From: Juglans regia | Taxonomy: Eukaryota > Streptophyta > Magnoliopsida > Fagales > Juglandaceae | Assembly: GCF_001411555.2 (NCBI RefSeq) | Contig: NC_049905.1 | Span: 13,454,586 to 13,518,585, forward strand | DNA: 64,000 bases | Reading direction: 5' to 3' | In this document: positions 20,791 to 32,680 of the stretch, one piece after another | Position numbering within the stretch: the first letter of the stretch is position 1 | Layout: every line of letters begins with the position of its first letter | Notes under the pieces: generated by a model | What the model saw: only the letters and a program-made list of their open reading frames with translations | Told to the model about the DNA's origin: nothing | Databases searched by the model: none | Position numbers and translations under genes: made by a program

Positions 20791-23700
20791 TGACGGCAAT
20801 GATGATGAGTCAAAACCGAGGGTCTGGAAGGAAGTAGTTTGGGGTCGTCTCAAAAGATTGTGTCTATAGTCACACAAAATGGCAACCAGCATAAACACCA
20901 CTTTGGTATAAATTATACAAAGATATGGATAGAGCTCACCCGAGATGGACAAAACTGCATTAATACCTACCTATCATTTCAGCATCATGTGAAGTGCGTT
21001 ACTTTCACTTAGGGATATATGTTCATTCCAATGAATTTGACAATAAAGAAAAATCATTAGACCGCCAAAGCTCTCTTTTACTTGATTGTTCCCAACACTC
21101 ACTTGAGAAAATGTGTGGTCTAGATGATGCCACATCATGTGTGCAAAATAGATGCTCACAATAGTGACTTCTATCTATATTTATTCAAAAAGAATTTCCC
21201 TACCAAATACCCAAGGGGACTTCTCGAGGGGCTTCTTCTACCCTCATCTTGAGCATAGCAGGGATAATCTTTTTCATCTAGGAAAAAAAGTCATCATCCT
21301 TAACTCTACCACCCATATTGTACTGAGAGATATACGAGGCTATAAAAAACTGTACAAATCACCAAATATAATATATTTGCTCTCCAAACAATCCGTGTCG
21401 AACCACGTAACTTTGTATCTCTCTTTCATTTACATTTCATTTATTGTTTACTTCCATAAATGAACGCAAAGACATCGTACCAACGCTTGAGCCGCTATCG
21501 TAAATTGCTCATTCTTCCTTTTCTGCCCGTAACAAAAAATGCTTCAACACCTCCAATTAAACAATGAACCAACTAATAGACAACCACCAATTAATCACTT
21601 TAATACTCGGCAGATAAGTCCTTTATAAATCATTATTTGACTACTCGACAAAACAACCCAAATCCTAATAAAATTTGTTAGCAAACTTTGTCGGAGAACG
21701 TGAGATGAATCGACAAAAAAGTGACGACAACGATGAACTATGAGCTAAGAAGATGATAGGGTTCAATTGCATTTGGAGAAATCGGAAAGAATATGTGAGA
21801 ATATATTGAAACCTCACTCAGATCTAGTGCAGGAAGCTTCATATGGAAAAAAGATTAATTAGTTAAGCGTTATTATGGGTTTGACACAACCACCAAATTG
21901 AAGGTTTTTTCCTTGTGGAAATTATTTTAAATCAATTATTGGAATTTGATGATGATGGATGAAATATGAGCTTGTCGGGTGATCATATTCAATATCAATT
22001 ATGGAATGTACAGTAAATCAATTATCGGTGACATTTGACTCTACTATTCACTATTTATTCATTGTAGCTCATTTATTTATGAGAAATGTTAATAAACCGC
22101 TTGAGTTTGCCCACCTTGACTGCTAATGTATTTAATTTTCTTTTTTTATTTAATAATTAAGAAATTGGCTTATATTATATTGGTGTATTTTTTTATTTTT
22201 TAAAAATATTTAAATATGTTTAAAAAATATAAAAATAAAAAGATAAATTTGTACTAAATAACACACCCAACTGTCATTGCTAGGCGGCATCCTAGGACTC
22301 CACTTTATTTATATATGCTCATTGTTTATATGTTCACACAACTTGCATTGGTTCATCATTTTATATAGATGTCGTGGATTTTTATAATCATCTCCAAACA
22401 CATCACTTAAAAATGGAGTAACTATATTATCACCGTTAATTATATGATCATGGGGTTGGCCTGTGCCATAGGGATTCTTTTAAAAAATCAAAGCATTTTA
22501 ACTTTTCTTGTTATTTCGTTTTCAAACACAATATTATAAAGATTAGTCTGAGCTTGCGTGACTGAGGGCACATGCCTTACTTTTATTGATGTTAAAATTT
22601 CTATTGATAGTGACATAAGACGCCATTAAAACTATAAAAAAAACAAAGTAAATTATTTTTTTTTAAATGTAAAATGTCGATAACCACTTCATTAATTTTT
22701 AAATATTTGGAACTTTTAATTTGAGAAACATATAAAAAAACGATAACCACTTCATTATAAGTTATAGAAATATCATTACTCAAAAACTTGATATTTTACT
22801 CATATACTCTATATGGTAGTCATGAGCGACTGAGTAGCCAAGCCGCCGAAACATATTGAAATTCCCTTACCGACTAGGACGTTACCTTAAGATTTCTTTG
22901 GGAATCTATTAATTTTGTTAAGAAACTTTTAAAGATGAATTTTATAAAAAAAATTTTAGAAGTGATCCAGATCTGTCAATGGGGTGAAAAATATTTATTA
23001 AGAATATGAACGAGAAGAAATCTTAACAAGAGATTTATTCATGTAAAAAGAAAAATTAAATCTTAGAATTGGAATGTGTAAATATAGAATCCATTAATTA
23101 TGGACTCCACTCCTTTTCTCTTACGAGAAATATTTAATTCTTTATATTGAGAAAACTAGAGAGAGAATGTTTTGGTAATTGAGGTTTTTTTTTTTTCTTT
23201 TTTCTAAGAATCCTATCTTTATTAAAATGCCAAATTCACAATATTGATGGCTGGATTTTAGGGGGAGGATTAAAATTTTAATCTTCAAAATTATCTCCAA
23301 CTTGAATCATAAATTAAAATTTGGATATAAATAATTAAATATACACCAAATTCGAACATAATTCTAACCTTAAAAAATCATAAATTAAAAATTACCTAAA
23401 AATATAATTTTACATCATTTTTTTTAACGTACCACTAACAATTTCGGTGTAATGGTGAAATAAATTTTTTCAAGTTCTTTGATTTCCGAAATGTGGATAC
23501 TAAAATCAATATAATTCAAATTTGAAAATTCAAACCCAAATTAATTTTATCAAAAAAGTATAATGCAAAATATAAAGAAATACTTTGCAACATGTAAGTT
23601 GTAAATGAAAACAACAAATGGTTATTTACTGGACCTTGTTACAGTCGTCCAGCAAAACTGATCTTAATATTCCAACATGACTGACCGAATGATGTCTCTA

Positions 23701-24247
23701 TCAGACTAGGAATAATTCTATTTGCCAGCACGAACAAACAATGATAAATAAATTGCATGTGTCAACACAAGTATCCCTATTCCTCGCCAGAAACTCCATT
23801 AAAAAAAGAAAACATAAAAATAACTTTCAGAAGGCAACAAGTATTTAAGAAAGCCCAAAAGATAATAATAAAATATTGACTATAAGACAAAAACGTTATA
23901 AAAATAACAAAGACATAAAAATGCGATGGAATTGCAAAACTTGTTAACAGTCAACAGAACACAACAAACTAAAAAATTTGCAAACAAAACAAAAACTTTT
24001 TAAACATTAGAACAGTCAAAACAAAAGAAATAAATAAATAATAATAATAATAAAATAAAAAGAACAAGTACCAAATATTATGAAACAAGTAATAATTGTG
24101 AACCTTCAGAACGGTAAGTTGAAGTTCCCATAGACTATTCAACATACAAGGCGGAAGACAAAAGAACAAGCAAAACAGCGAAATACCTTTCCAAGGGGGA
24201 AAAATAAAAGAGAGAACAAAAACAACTGCATGGAACTAAAATCCTAC
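20791..24247. other. Non-coding stretch
   Basis: No gene recognised. 20800-21700 has some sequence complexity that might be retroelement debris. 22080-23600 is very AT-rich. None of the ORFs has a recognisable domain. Confidence 0.4.
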
Positions 24248-24316
24248 CTTGGGATGGGGATTTAGCATTGAGAAACCCACCCAGCAGATCTCCGATGGAC
24301 CAGAGAAGTGAATGCC
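24248..24316 (-). ncRNA. Candidate non-coding exon in the UBA2-like 3' region
   Basis: Read on the minus strand, a 69-bp GC-richer block lies between an acceptor-like GGATTTTAG and a strong donor ATCCCAAG|GTAGG. It lies 4.3 kb downstream of the UBA2-like stop codon. The same strand, the preceding splice donor at that stop and the sharp compositional contrast suggest a 3'-UTR exon. Transcript data are needed to confirm it. Confidence 0.4.
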
Positions 24317-24613
24317 CTAAAATCCGCAACACCAAGTAAAAACCATTCGAAAGCATAAAAACTACATGACTGATCAGCTTATACTAATTAATTTATTTAA
24401 CTTCTTCCCTGGGACTTCAAAAGTAAAATGAGTCCCACTTTTAATATGGGAACAATCTGTTTCAAGAAGTTCTACATCACAAGATGCTCTGACTCAAGTT
24501 CTACCTGGGTATCTGTTTTCAAAATTCAACAACCAATTCCACAAGAATACACTCAAAAGGAACAGGTTAATCTTGACCACCACCTAGAGCAACAGCAGGA
24601 TTTTGCCACTCAC

Positions 24614-24830
24614 CTCGGTAGTAGATCATAGAAGTTGGCTAATCCATCAGTAGAATGCTTAGAGTCAGAACATCAATGCTACAGACCCATCCCCTCCATT
24701 AACTTCTTGCCAAGGTTCAATGCCTTGTACAAGCCAAGCCATCCCTCTCCGATCATCAGAGCAGAGTTCCATAAATCCAGAATGTTATGCATATGTAATG
24801 GCCGAAAGAAAGTATTTGCCATATGACTTG
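24614..24830 (-). ncRNA. Candidate non-coding exon in the UBA2-like 3' region
   Basis: A GC-richer block ends on the minus strand at a near-consensus donor, CTACCGAG|GTGAGTG. It contains GGAGAGGGATGGCTTGGC and is not open in any long frame. The upstream boundary is unclear. Like 24248-24316 and about 26100-26175, it stands out from the AT-rich background. Confidence 0.35.
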
Positions 24831-27800
24831 TAAAATGATATCACAGGGAAAAATACCGCTCATTCACCCTATGGCAGCTATGAGAACTTTCAGGACTTTC
24901 TATATGGTCCGTAGGTGGGCAAAAACTTGATCTTGGATACCCGAATCGTATCTCTTGAAAATCATAGAATGGGATAAATTCATTAAGATGCAGCAAATTC
25001 AATGGGTCATAACCCACACCTCACTCTCAACCCCATTTTTTATGGGAGCACAAAAACAATGAGCAATAATTCATTGATCGTAGGGTGATGAATCCATCAA
25101 AATGTGAATATAATTTTTGGCTCAAACCACATTCCCAAGTTATCTAGAGACTCTTAAACTAGAATGAAGTTGGATAATTGAAAAAGAATGGTCACTGACC
25201 TTGGTAAAATTCATTTAATTTCAATTTAAGGTATTTATAAATTATCAAGGTAGTAAAGCACCAATGATTGAGAGATGAAGAAGGAAAAAAAAACAAATAC
25301 AAAAGGCTAACATAAAGCACATGAGGGGAAAATAATAAATTAGGGTCGAATGCTTGCAACTGGAGCTACTTCCACTGCACAGAAAAGGAGAAAAGAACAC
25401 ATAAAATTTACTGAAATGTTGATTACCTGATATAAATCCAAATTGCACTTCCTGGCTTCACAATACCCAATATAATCACATTCAGAGCAGTCCCATCAAA
25501 CCATTTTCAAGAAAACATCTTCAAAAGAATAAAACAAGACTTGCAATATATGATGACCCACAAAAAAGACATGGATGGAATCATAAAAGCTTTAAAAAAC
25601 CTCAAATTAAAGAAAAAAAAATCAAAGAACGTCTTCCAAACCACGTCGGTTTCATCAAGTAACCAAAAGATGTTTCCACACTTATTATTATGGATGCAAT
25701 CATAAATTCTTATGAAAACTTCAAACTAAGAAAAATAAAAATATCAAAGAATTGTCTTCCAAACCACATAGGATTCATCAAGTAACCAAAAGATGTTTAT
25801 GATGCCAAGAGGAAAGTAACCACAAATGCAAAAAGTTGTCAATACAAGGAAACGATAACGGGGAAAAAAAACATTGTTTAGTGACAAACTTAAAATCATG
25901 GAGACGGGATGTTCTCTGCCTCAAAGTTATGCCAGTATCCCAATACTTTTTAAGAAGATATCGGAACCAATCGTACAACATTTTTTTTGAAAATACGTGA
26001 AGGGGTGGAAAGTACTAAAATTGAAAGAAAATACAAGTTTGAGATTCTGGTCTTTATAGTAGGCAAATAATAACTTTTCAGCACAAATTTAAAGACGTCG
26101 TTTGCAAGAGTGCCTTGAACTTCAGAAGAATCACCAGAGTCCAAAACTAAATATTTGATGCATCTAGGAGGGGATCTGCACAATGAATACATAAAGCATA
26201 AAAACACTAAATTCAAAAACCAACTATTTACAGTGGCAGATGACATAAAATGAAGTACCACAATGACATGATTTAGAATCCATTAATGAACAATGGTTTG
26301 ATAATAGCTGAAATGCAATCATGGGAACAGAGTGATAAAATGAAATGGAGTTAAAGGTGATAATACCACACAAATCAAACAGAAAAATTATGTAACATCA
26401 AGAATCAATTTTCCAATTCATATCACATAAGGTGAGAAATAAAAAAGAGTCAGATAAGGTGAGAAATACTGGAAAATAAATAAATAAATAAAGCTGGTTT
26501 TCTAGATATGCTAAGGACGGATATGGGACCTAAATCTTGAGCCATATCTTTAGTGAGGTATAAATCTAGACAACAATGAAAGAAATCTCATCAATGTGAA
26601 AAGACTAAATAGATCCACTTGCAGAGTTAATGCAAGTCATGTTTCAATGCAAGCGTAAAGAAGCGTTAACTGCAGGACACAAATCTCCATACTGGTTGGA
26701 CAACAAGAAAAGATCAATAGATCAATAGTCAAGAAATGATGGGTCAATAGGCCTCTGCAATGTTAAATCATTTTAACCCCCACAAAATGACCTGAAGTGG
26801 AAGATCCCTCGCAGATAAAGTCAACCATACCAGAATAAGGAATAACCTGAACACAAGATATAACTAAATTTATGACAAGACCTTAAAGCATGAATAAAAC
26901 GAGAGGCCTTAAGACATCCAAAGGACTCGGAATGCTAGCATATATTTGTGCATAATCAAAACTAAACAAACTAAATAGTAAGTAACCAACTAAACTGACT
27001 TGACATATTGCTAACTAATAATCACAATACAAACATTAATTAGGGCGAGAAACAGAACCAAATATACCACAAATAAAAAACAGGCTAGGTAGGCACCTTC
27101 GGTCTAACTAGCAACTGATTGCTCCATAAGGGACCATATCACTTATTATTAGGTTTATCATCCCATAAACCACATGGACAATGAACAAGTGCTCACATAC
27201 CTTGCAGAAGAGAAGCTATAGCACATTCCATCCTTACCCTATACAATCACAGCCCACATATTAAATCAACATGAAGACATGGGTTAACCATTATGAGGGC
27301 CTTACCTGGACCTATATGATTGAGTTATCCACATGTATGACTATGTATACAAGAAACCACTATAGGTATTAAGCATTAAGTATCATGTTCAAAAGTATAA
27401 GTTCTCTCTCTCTGCCTGTGTGACTAGGTAACCATGCAGTGTATAATTACAAGTTATAAAAGCGAGATATAATGTTTCTAATACTATACGATAACCATAT
27501 ATATTCAATATGCACACTGATTGTAATATGCTTCACATATGATCTTAATTGGCCCATCTAGATATGCATCTTTCTAGTATACATCTGGTGTACTTTGAAA
27601 AAAAAAAAAAAGGATTATACATGCCAAAAAAAGCCATGTTCTCTTGGGAGTGTGAATGACTAAAAAAATCCACACAAAAGCCTAAGACTCTTACATTGTT
27701 GAATTGAGTTTATAAAATCTAGACTACTTGTCAAAAAAAGAAAGAAAAACCAAACCAAAAACAAAACAAAAGCTGACACATTAAGGGGGAGGAAACAAAT

Positions 27801-28628
27801 GTATGGAGGACAAAATTTTGCTTTCTCGGGACCAATTTTTCCTAGAGCCTCCACCACCTCCCCCAAAAACTCAGCTAGTAAAAGCTCAAGTCATATTCTT
27901 GAGGAAACAGAAGGGCAACATATATAAATGCATTCTCCGAGGGGTCCATTACCCAAACTAAACAGAACCAACGCTGAGATCAAATATGGTCTAGTTAGCC
28001 TAACGTAGCAATGCAAGGAACCTTTCTAACTCATTTATAGCATAAATTAAAGCAAGTATCACAGGGTATTACATTCATGTGAGGGCCATGACTATACTAA
28101 TTGACATTACTAAAAGTAAAGATTGAATCCAACATCCTAATTAAAGATCTCAAAGGGACCTAGCAAGCACATCCAATAAATTTTGACAGGCAAAAGGCAC
28201 AATTTACAAAGCTCCAGAAATCATCAAAACTTACTTATTACATTTATAAAGTCATTAATACATGAAGAAGTGGATAACATCCAAAGACTCCAAACTGTTG
28301 GAAGGGGGCATAATTTTCATGTGCGTTCTAGAATTTCTAAAATGCAATTAAAAATGATTTCAAAAATCTCAACAAGCTCATTTTATTAAAATGCATCTAA
28401 CGTTCCCAACCAAGTAGTTATTTTGGAGGAAAAAAAGTTGTTAAACCAGCCCCACAACTTTACGTTTCCATATATGTCATCTACATACCAGATTACCAGC
28501 TTAAGCTGTTATAATCTCTATTTTCACAACCACAAAACCGAAATCCACAATATATTGTCAACTTAAATAGATAACAAAAATCAAGTAGCACAGGTGAAGG
28601 AAAAGGGATTCTACCCAATATACCTGAC
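24831..28628 (-). other. Probable spliced 3' region of the UBA2-like gene; otherwise no gene
   Basis: Apart from the exon-like block at 26100-26175, no coding sequence is seen. The sequence reads T-rich on the minus strand, as plant introns do. A pyrimidine microsatellite lies near 27405. I infer that most of this is intronic sequence of the 3' UTR, but intergenic DNA remains possible. Confidence 0.35.
26100..26175 (-). ncRNA. Candidate non-coding exon in the UBA2-like 3' region
   Basis: On the minus strand a good acceptor, CATTGTGCAG, precedes ATCCCCTCCTAGATGCATC. The block is compositionally distinct from its flanks. I could not place a convincing donor, so the end is approximate. Confidence 0.3.
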
Positions 28629-28637
28629 ACTCACCTA
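28618..28637 (-). promoter_or_regulatory. Stop codon fused to a 5' splice site, with a second donor 11 nt on
   Basis: On the minus strand the CDS ends CAT TAG, followed directly by GTGAGTGTCAG|GTATAT. TAG|GTGAGT is a near-perfect plant donor whose last exon bases are the stop codon itself. CAG|GTATAT offers an alternative donor 11 nt downstream. This implies a 3'-UTR intron with alternative donor choice. From memory, 3'-UTR introns and alternative splicing have been reported in Arabidopsis UBA2 genes; I cannot check this here. Confidence 0.6.
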
Positions 28638-30119
28638 ATGACCCATGTATGGTGGACCGCTGCCTGGGTGAGGCCTAACAGCACCGCTCTGCCCCATTTG
28701 TGGGTTCTGATATCCACCCTGCATCAGCTGCTGGTTCCCATAGCTCCCTCCAGCCTGATTCCCATATCCTGCCGGTGGTCCTGCCTGGTTCACAGGGGCG
28801 CCACCGAGACCACCAAGCAGATTACCAAGCCCCAAACCAGCTCCCTGGGTGGCAAGCAATGTAGTCAAGGCCTGACCAAGCACCGGGTTCAGACCCTGTG
28901 TCGGATTGAAGCCTACCGCGGGTCCCGACGGTGCCATCAAATGTCCATGGCCAGGGCCACTCCCACCGGGCGCGGAATACTTATTCTTCTCCTTTCTAGA
29001 ATGGTAATGCGATTGGTGATGATGAGGAAAGGGTGCTTGTTGGTGATAATGTTTTGGCTTTGGACCATCAATAGCCTTCTGACAATGCAAAGTAAGCCCC
29101 TCAAAGGTCTTGTGCGGCTCTTCCAAAGCCTTCTTCGCACTATCTGTGTTCTTGTACACGAAAAGCGCAAAACCCTTAGGCTTCCCAGTCTGCTTATCGA
29201 GCCCCAATGGGCCGTCCTCAATCTCCCCATATTGCCTAAAGAATTCCAGTAGCTTATTAGGATCGACCTCGGCCGATACATTGCTCACAAAAATCTTCCG
29301 CTGGGTGTACTCCGAGACCGGAGGGGTCACAGGCGGTGGGGCTGGGACGGGTCCGGAGGAGGCCAGTTGGCATGAGGTGGTGCGATTGCCAATCTGCTTC
29401 TGAGGCTGTCGGAGGGCCTTGCGGGCCCCGCTGCGGTGCTTGAAAAGGATAAATGCATAGCCTTTGGATTTGCCGGAGACGCGGTCTGTGACAGCCTTGC
29501 AATCCTCGATCTCACCGTACCTACCAAAGACGGAGATTAGGTTTTCGGCCGTGGTGTCCCAGCCGAGGCCATGGACGAAGATCTTGCGGTGGGCCGGATC
29601 GGCGTCAGCCAGCTCGCGCACACTTTCGATCAAGTCCGGATGCTTGTTCACTGCCTTTTTGACGAGGGTTAGAAGCTGTTCCTTCGAGAAGGGCTCCAGA
29701 AGGTTCTCCACGGGTTCCTCGTCATCGTCTTCTTCTTCTTCCTCCTCAACTTCCTCCTCCTCCTCCTCCTCCTCCTCTTCTTCCTTTACCTCGGTTCCAT
29801 TTTCTGTTACGGGTTGGGCTTCTTTGGAGGCATCTAGGTTTTCGTGCTCTTCTTGCTCTCCTACCTCATCTTTAACTCGTACTTCTTGTTGTTCCTGTTC
29901 CAGGGGCTCCTCGTGTTCCTCTTCTTTGGAATCATCAACAGCCATGTCCTCTTGTTGCTCCTGGGGAGCGTCTCCATCCTGGTTTGGCTCTGGCTTGGGC
30001 TGGAGTTGTTCCTCTTCAACTGGTACAGGTACCTCTTGTGACTGTCCTTCTTGCGGTTCGGCTTCGGGGGCTTTGGTGGGCTCGGGGTCAGAAGATCGCA
30101 GCTTTCGCTTCTTGGCCAT
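28635..30119 (-). CDS. UBP1-associated protein 2 (UBA2)-type hnRNP with two RRMs
   Basis: Single coding exon, 494 residues, intact. UBA2/AKIP1 proteins are nuclear hnRNPs that bind U-rich or stress-related mRNAs and act in ABA and wounding responses. Residues 1-110 are low-complexity and acidic. An almost pure Glu/Asp run spans about 110-135. NLLEPFSKEQLLTLVKKA is the conserved helix before RRM1. RRM1 is about 178-254 (RNP2 IFVHGL, RNP1 KGYAFILF) and RRM2 about 274-349 (RNP2 IFVSNV, RNP1 KGFALFVY). The C-terminus is Gly/Gln/Pro-rich with LNPVLGQALTTLLATQGAGL and ends in PPYMGH, the usual UBA2 ending. The KKRK near the N-terminus may act in nuclear import. The ATG at 30119 is in good context, GCC ATG GCC, and no upstream in-frame start fits better. 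The family is clear; which paralogue (a, b or c) is not. The Arabidopsis UBA2A/B pair looks closest from memory. Confidence 0.95.
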   Translation of the reverse strand: MAKKRKLRSSDPEPTKAPEAEPQEGQSQEVPVPVEEEQLQPKPEPNQDGDAPQEQQEDMAVDDSKEEEHEEPLEQEQQEVRVKDEVGEQEEHENLDASKEAQPVTENGTEVKEEEEEEEEEEEVEEEEEEDDDEEPVENLLEPFSKEQLLTLVKKAVNKHPDLIESVRELADADPAHRKIFVHGLGWDTTAENLISVFGRYGEIEDCKAVTDRVSGKSKGYAFILFKHRSGARKALRQPQKQIGNRTTSCQLASSGPVPAPPPVTPPVSEYTQRKIFVSNVSAEVDPNKLLEFFRQYGEIEDGPLGLDKQTGKPKGFALFVYKNTDSAKKALEEPHKTFEGLTLHCQKAIDGPKPKHYHQQAPFPHHHQSHYHSRKEKNKYSAPGGSGPGHGHLMAPSGPAVGFNPTQGLNPVLGQALTTLLATQGAGLGLGNLLGGLGGAPVNQAGPPAGYGNQAGGSYGNQQLMQGGYQNPQMGQSGAVRPHPGSGPPYMGH

Positions 30120-30130
30120 GGCGGAGAAAT

Positions 30131-30290
30131 TAGGGGTTTTCCTTCTTAAAATCTAGGGTTTGAGATGGGAGGGGACAGACTGGAGTGTTCACCCTATCGC
30201 TAACCCTCGTGTGGATTTTAAAGGGTCGGACCGGGCTGGACTCCTCTACTGCCCATTTCATTATATTGGGCTTGAGACCTTTGAAACTAC
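30131..30290 (-). promoter_or_regulatory. UBA2-like promoter/leader with telo-box and site II-like motifs
   Basis: In gene orientation the leader contains AAACCCTA (30154-30161), a telo-box, and AAAACCCCTAA close to the ATG. Further upstream are AAGCCCAATA and AAATGGGCAG, resembling site II elements (TGGGCC/T) on either strand. In plants this combination is typical of genes for translation and RNA-handling proteins expressed in growing tissue. Confidence 0.45.
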
Positions 30291-30299
30291 ACTTCAAAT

Positions 30300-30775
30300 A
30301 ACATATACGTTACATGTATACGAGGAAAATTAAAAATTAAATAAAATATTATTATAATATTATTTTTTTATATTATTTTTATTTTAAAATTTAAAAAAAT
30401 TAAATTATTTATTATATTTTATATAAAAAATTGATATAATTATAATAATTATATAAAATAAGATAAAATAAAATAGTTTAATTTTGTATAACTAAACTAA
30501 CTCTAAATGATTTTTCTTGTAATTGTGTGCTAACAATTTTGCCCTTGAAATTAATTAACATTTCGTTTATTTTTACAATTCATCTTATTTTATCTTATAA
30601 TTATAATTTTTTTAAATTTTTATATAAAATAAAATAAATAATTTAATTTTTTAAAATTTTAAAATAAAAATAATATTTAAAAAATATTTTATAATAATAT
30701 TTTATTTAATTTTTAATTTTAATTTTAATTTATTTCATCTTATCTTATCTACAAAATCAACCTAGGCCTAATATT
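30300..30775. mobile_element. Two degenerate Tourist-like MITEs in the upstream region
   Basis: About 30300-30520 and 30550-30770 both show the AAATTAAATTATTTATTATA-type core of the MITE family. In the second copy the reversed right end reads GGCCTAGGTTGATTTTGTAG. Neither end is good enough to fix exact borders. Confidence 0.5.
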
Positions 30776-30929
30776 ATCCATCGTCTCAATTCTAAAGCGG
30801 ATTAATTTTTTAGATGATTTTATTGTCCTTCCGGGATATTTTTATCTTTACATCGTGAAAATACTATTCTGTGCCTGATAAATCAATGATCTGTCCAAAT
30901 CTGTGAAAGGCTTTCCGTGAATTCGACAT

Positions 30930-31080
30930 CTCAGCTCATCTCACTACTATTCATTACTATTCAACAACTTTAACTCACAAATTTCATTACTATTCACAAC
31001 TCATCTCATTACTATTCACAATCTATCTCAACTCATCTCAAGTAATCTTCGAATCCAAACGTCTCTTAATCTTAATTCTC
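30930..31080. mobile_element. Fragment of the CATCTCA-rich MITE family
   Basis: It contains CAGCTCATCTCACTACTATT, repeated ACTATTCACAACTCATCTCA words and a right end ATCCAAACGTCTC. It appears to be a shorter, internally different relative of the neighbouring MITEs. Confidence 0.45.
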
Positions 31081-31191
31081 TTTGTGTGGCAGTCATCTTG
31101 TAGGGTGAGAGACCAGCGATGGTAATACATGGCACTGTTCGTGAATTCGACACAATTACAATACAAAACAAGTGATTTTAAATTTTATATA

Positions 31192-31408
31192 AAGCGTAGT
31201 TTGATAGTGAGATGAAATGAAATAATTTTAGATAAAAATTAAAAGTTGAATAAAATATTATTATAATATTATTTTTTAATATTATTATTATTTAAAAATT
31301 TAAAAAAAATTAAATTATTTATTATATTTTATGTAGAAATTTGAAAAAATTGTAATAATAAGATGAGATGAAATGAAATAAAACACTCTCACCATCCAAA
31401 CGGAGACT
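31192..31408. mobile_element. Tourist-like MITE, about 217 bp
   Basis: The left end is AGCGTAGTTTGATAGTGAGA and the reversed right end is GTCTCCGTTTGGATGGTGAG. TAA flanks the right side and probably the left. The core matches the copies at 1-100 and 50900-51243. Confidence 0.65.
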
Positions 31409-32680
31409 AAATGAGTTTGAGTTAAAAAAAATCGATCCGATAAAATATGATTAATAAATTAATTAATTGCGAATCAACTCACAAAAATCTGCCATCAATT
31501 AGTATAGCACAAATAAATTCTATTTTCAAATTTTGTAAATGTTTAGTTTTAAATGTCTTTATATCTCGAATTATTAAACTTTTTTTAACATATAATTTTA
31601 TTTTATGAAAATATTAATTTTTTATATCTGGTTGGTTTGGATATTCATCGTACAATATTTTATCATGAATTCAATTGTAATTATGAATATTTTATATAAT
31701 TATCTTTGTATTATATATAAAATTATATTAATTGTGTTAAAAAATAAATTTACCGATAAACTCAATCCTATGAAATGGGTTGAAAATGGTTAAACAAGTT
31801 GTGTCTAGATTAATCCAATAAAAATTTATTAATTAAACGGATTATCTGGGTTGTGTCATATCACCCGCTATTTATATAAATTATGTTAGAACTTGATTAA
31901 TCTAGCACAATTTAATGAGACATATTCAGATTAATCTACATAATTTAATTGTCATAACTTGATACGACACAGAACAACCTTCAAACATAACTTGCCACCT
32001 CTAAAATGCTCTAACCATGAGAGGAGACCAACAATAACCGCTTTAACATTTCAGTCTTTTTCTCCCTTCCCCCATCAGACGGTGCATGCAGAGAGTGAGT
32101 ACATGTATGTTTTACAAAATTAGTTTATAATCTATTCTTTTAATTTCTCGTGTTTTTAATTTTTTTTTATTTGTTCTGTGTTTTAATTTTTAATTTTGTT
32201 AATATATAAAACCTGTATCTTTATTTTATTTTATGAGCAATGATAAGTTTACGAGATATTCACGGGTTAAAGTACATGAACTCGTATTGCCACGTCATCT
32301 AATGCATAATAAACTCAATTGAAAAATTTTACTCATCATTATTATATTAGACATTTATTTTTATTTTTATTTTTTTTAGTAAATATATGGTATATAAATA
32401 ATGAGTAGAAGAACTCATCATAACTTATCACTTTAACAGTCTAATTATTTTACAATGAGTTTAAAATCCCAAATTTTAGAAGCAAGTTCTTAAAAATCTT
32501 AATAATAATAATTTTAAAACAAGATCGAGACACCATTCTGACCACTACCATTAGAGATAATTGGAACAATCACTAAGAAAATTAATTCGACCATTGCACG
32601 ACTACCACCAATCGCTACTTGGAGTGATGGCTAGAGGTTGTGGAAAAACATCACCGGAGCCAGATTCGACACCAATGTGA
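31409..32680. other. Non-coding AT-rich stretch
   Basis: No gene recognised. About 32520-32680 is less AT-rich and may be the degraded edge of the retrotransposon to the right. It contains a primer-site-like TTGGTGTCGAATCTGGCTCC on the minus strand near 32672. Confidence 0.35.

Noticed and set aside
28638..29252. 204-codon plus-strand ORF
   Set aside because: Antisense shadow of the UBA2-like C-terminal half. It has no family resemblance and overlaps an intact CDS.
29464..30156. 230-codon plus-strand ORF rich in serine
   Set aside because: Mirror of the Glu-rich UBA2 coding region on the other strand; GAG/GAA codons read as CTC/TTC and shifted TCC/TCT. No independent domain.
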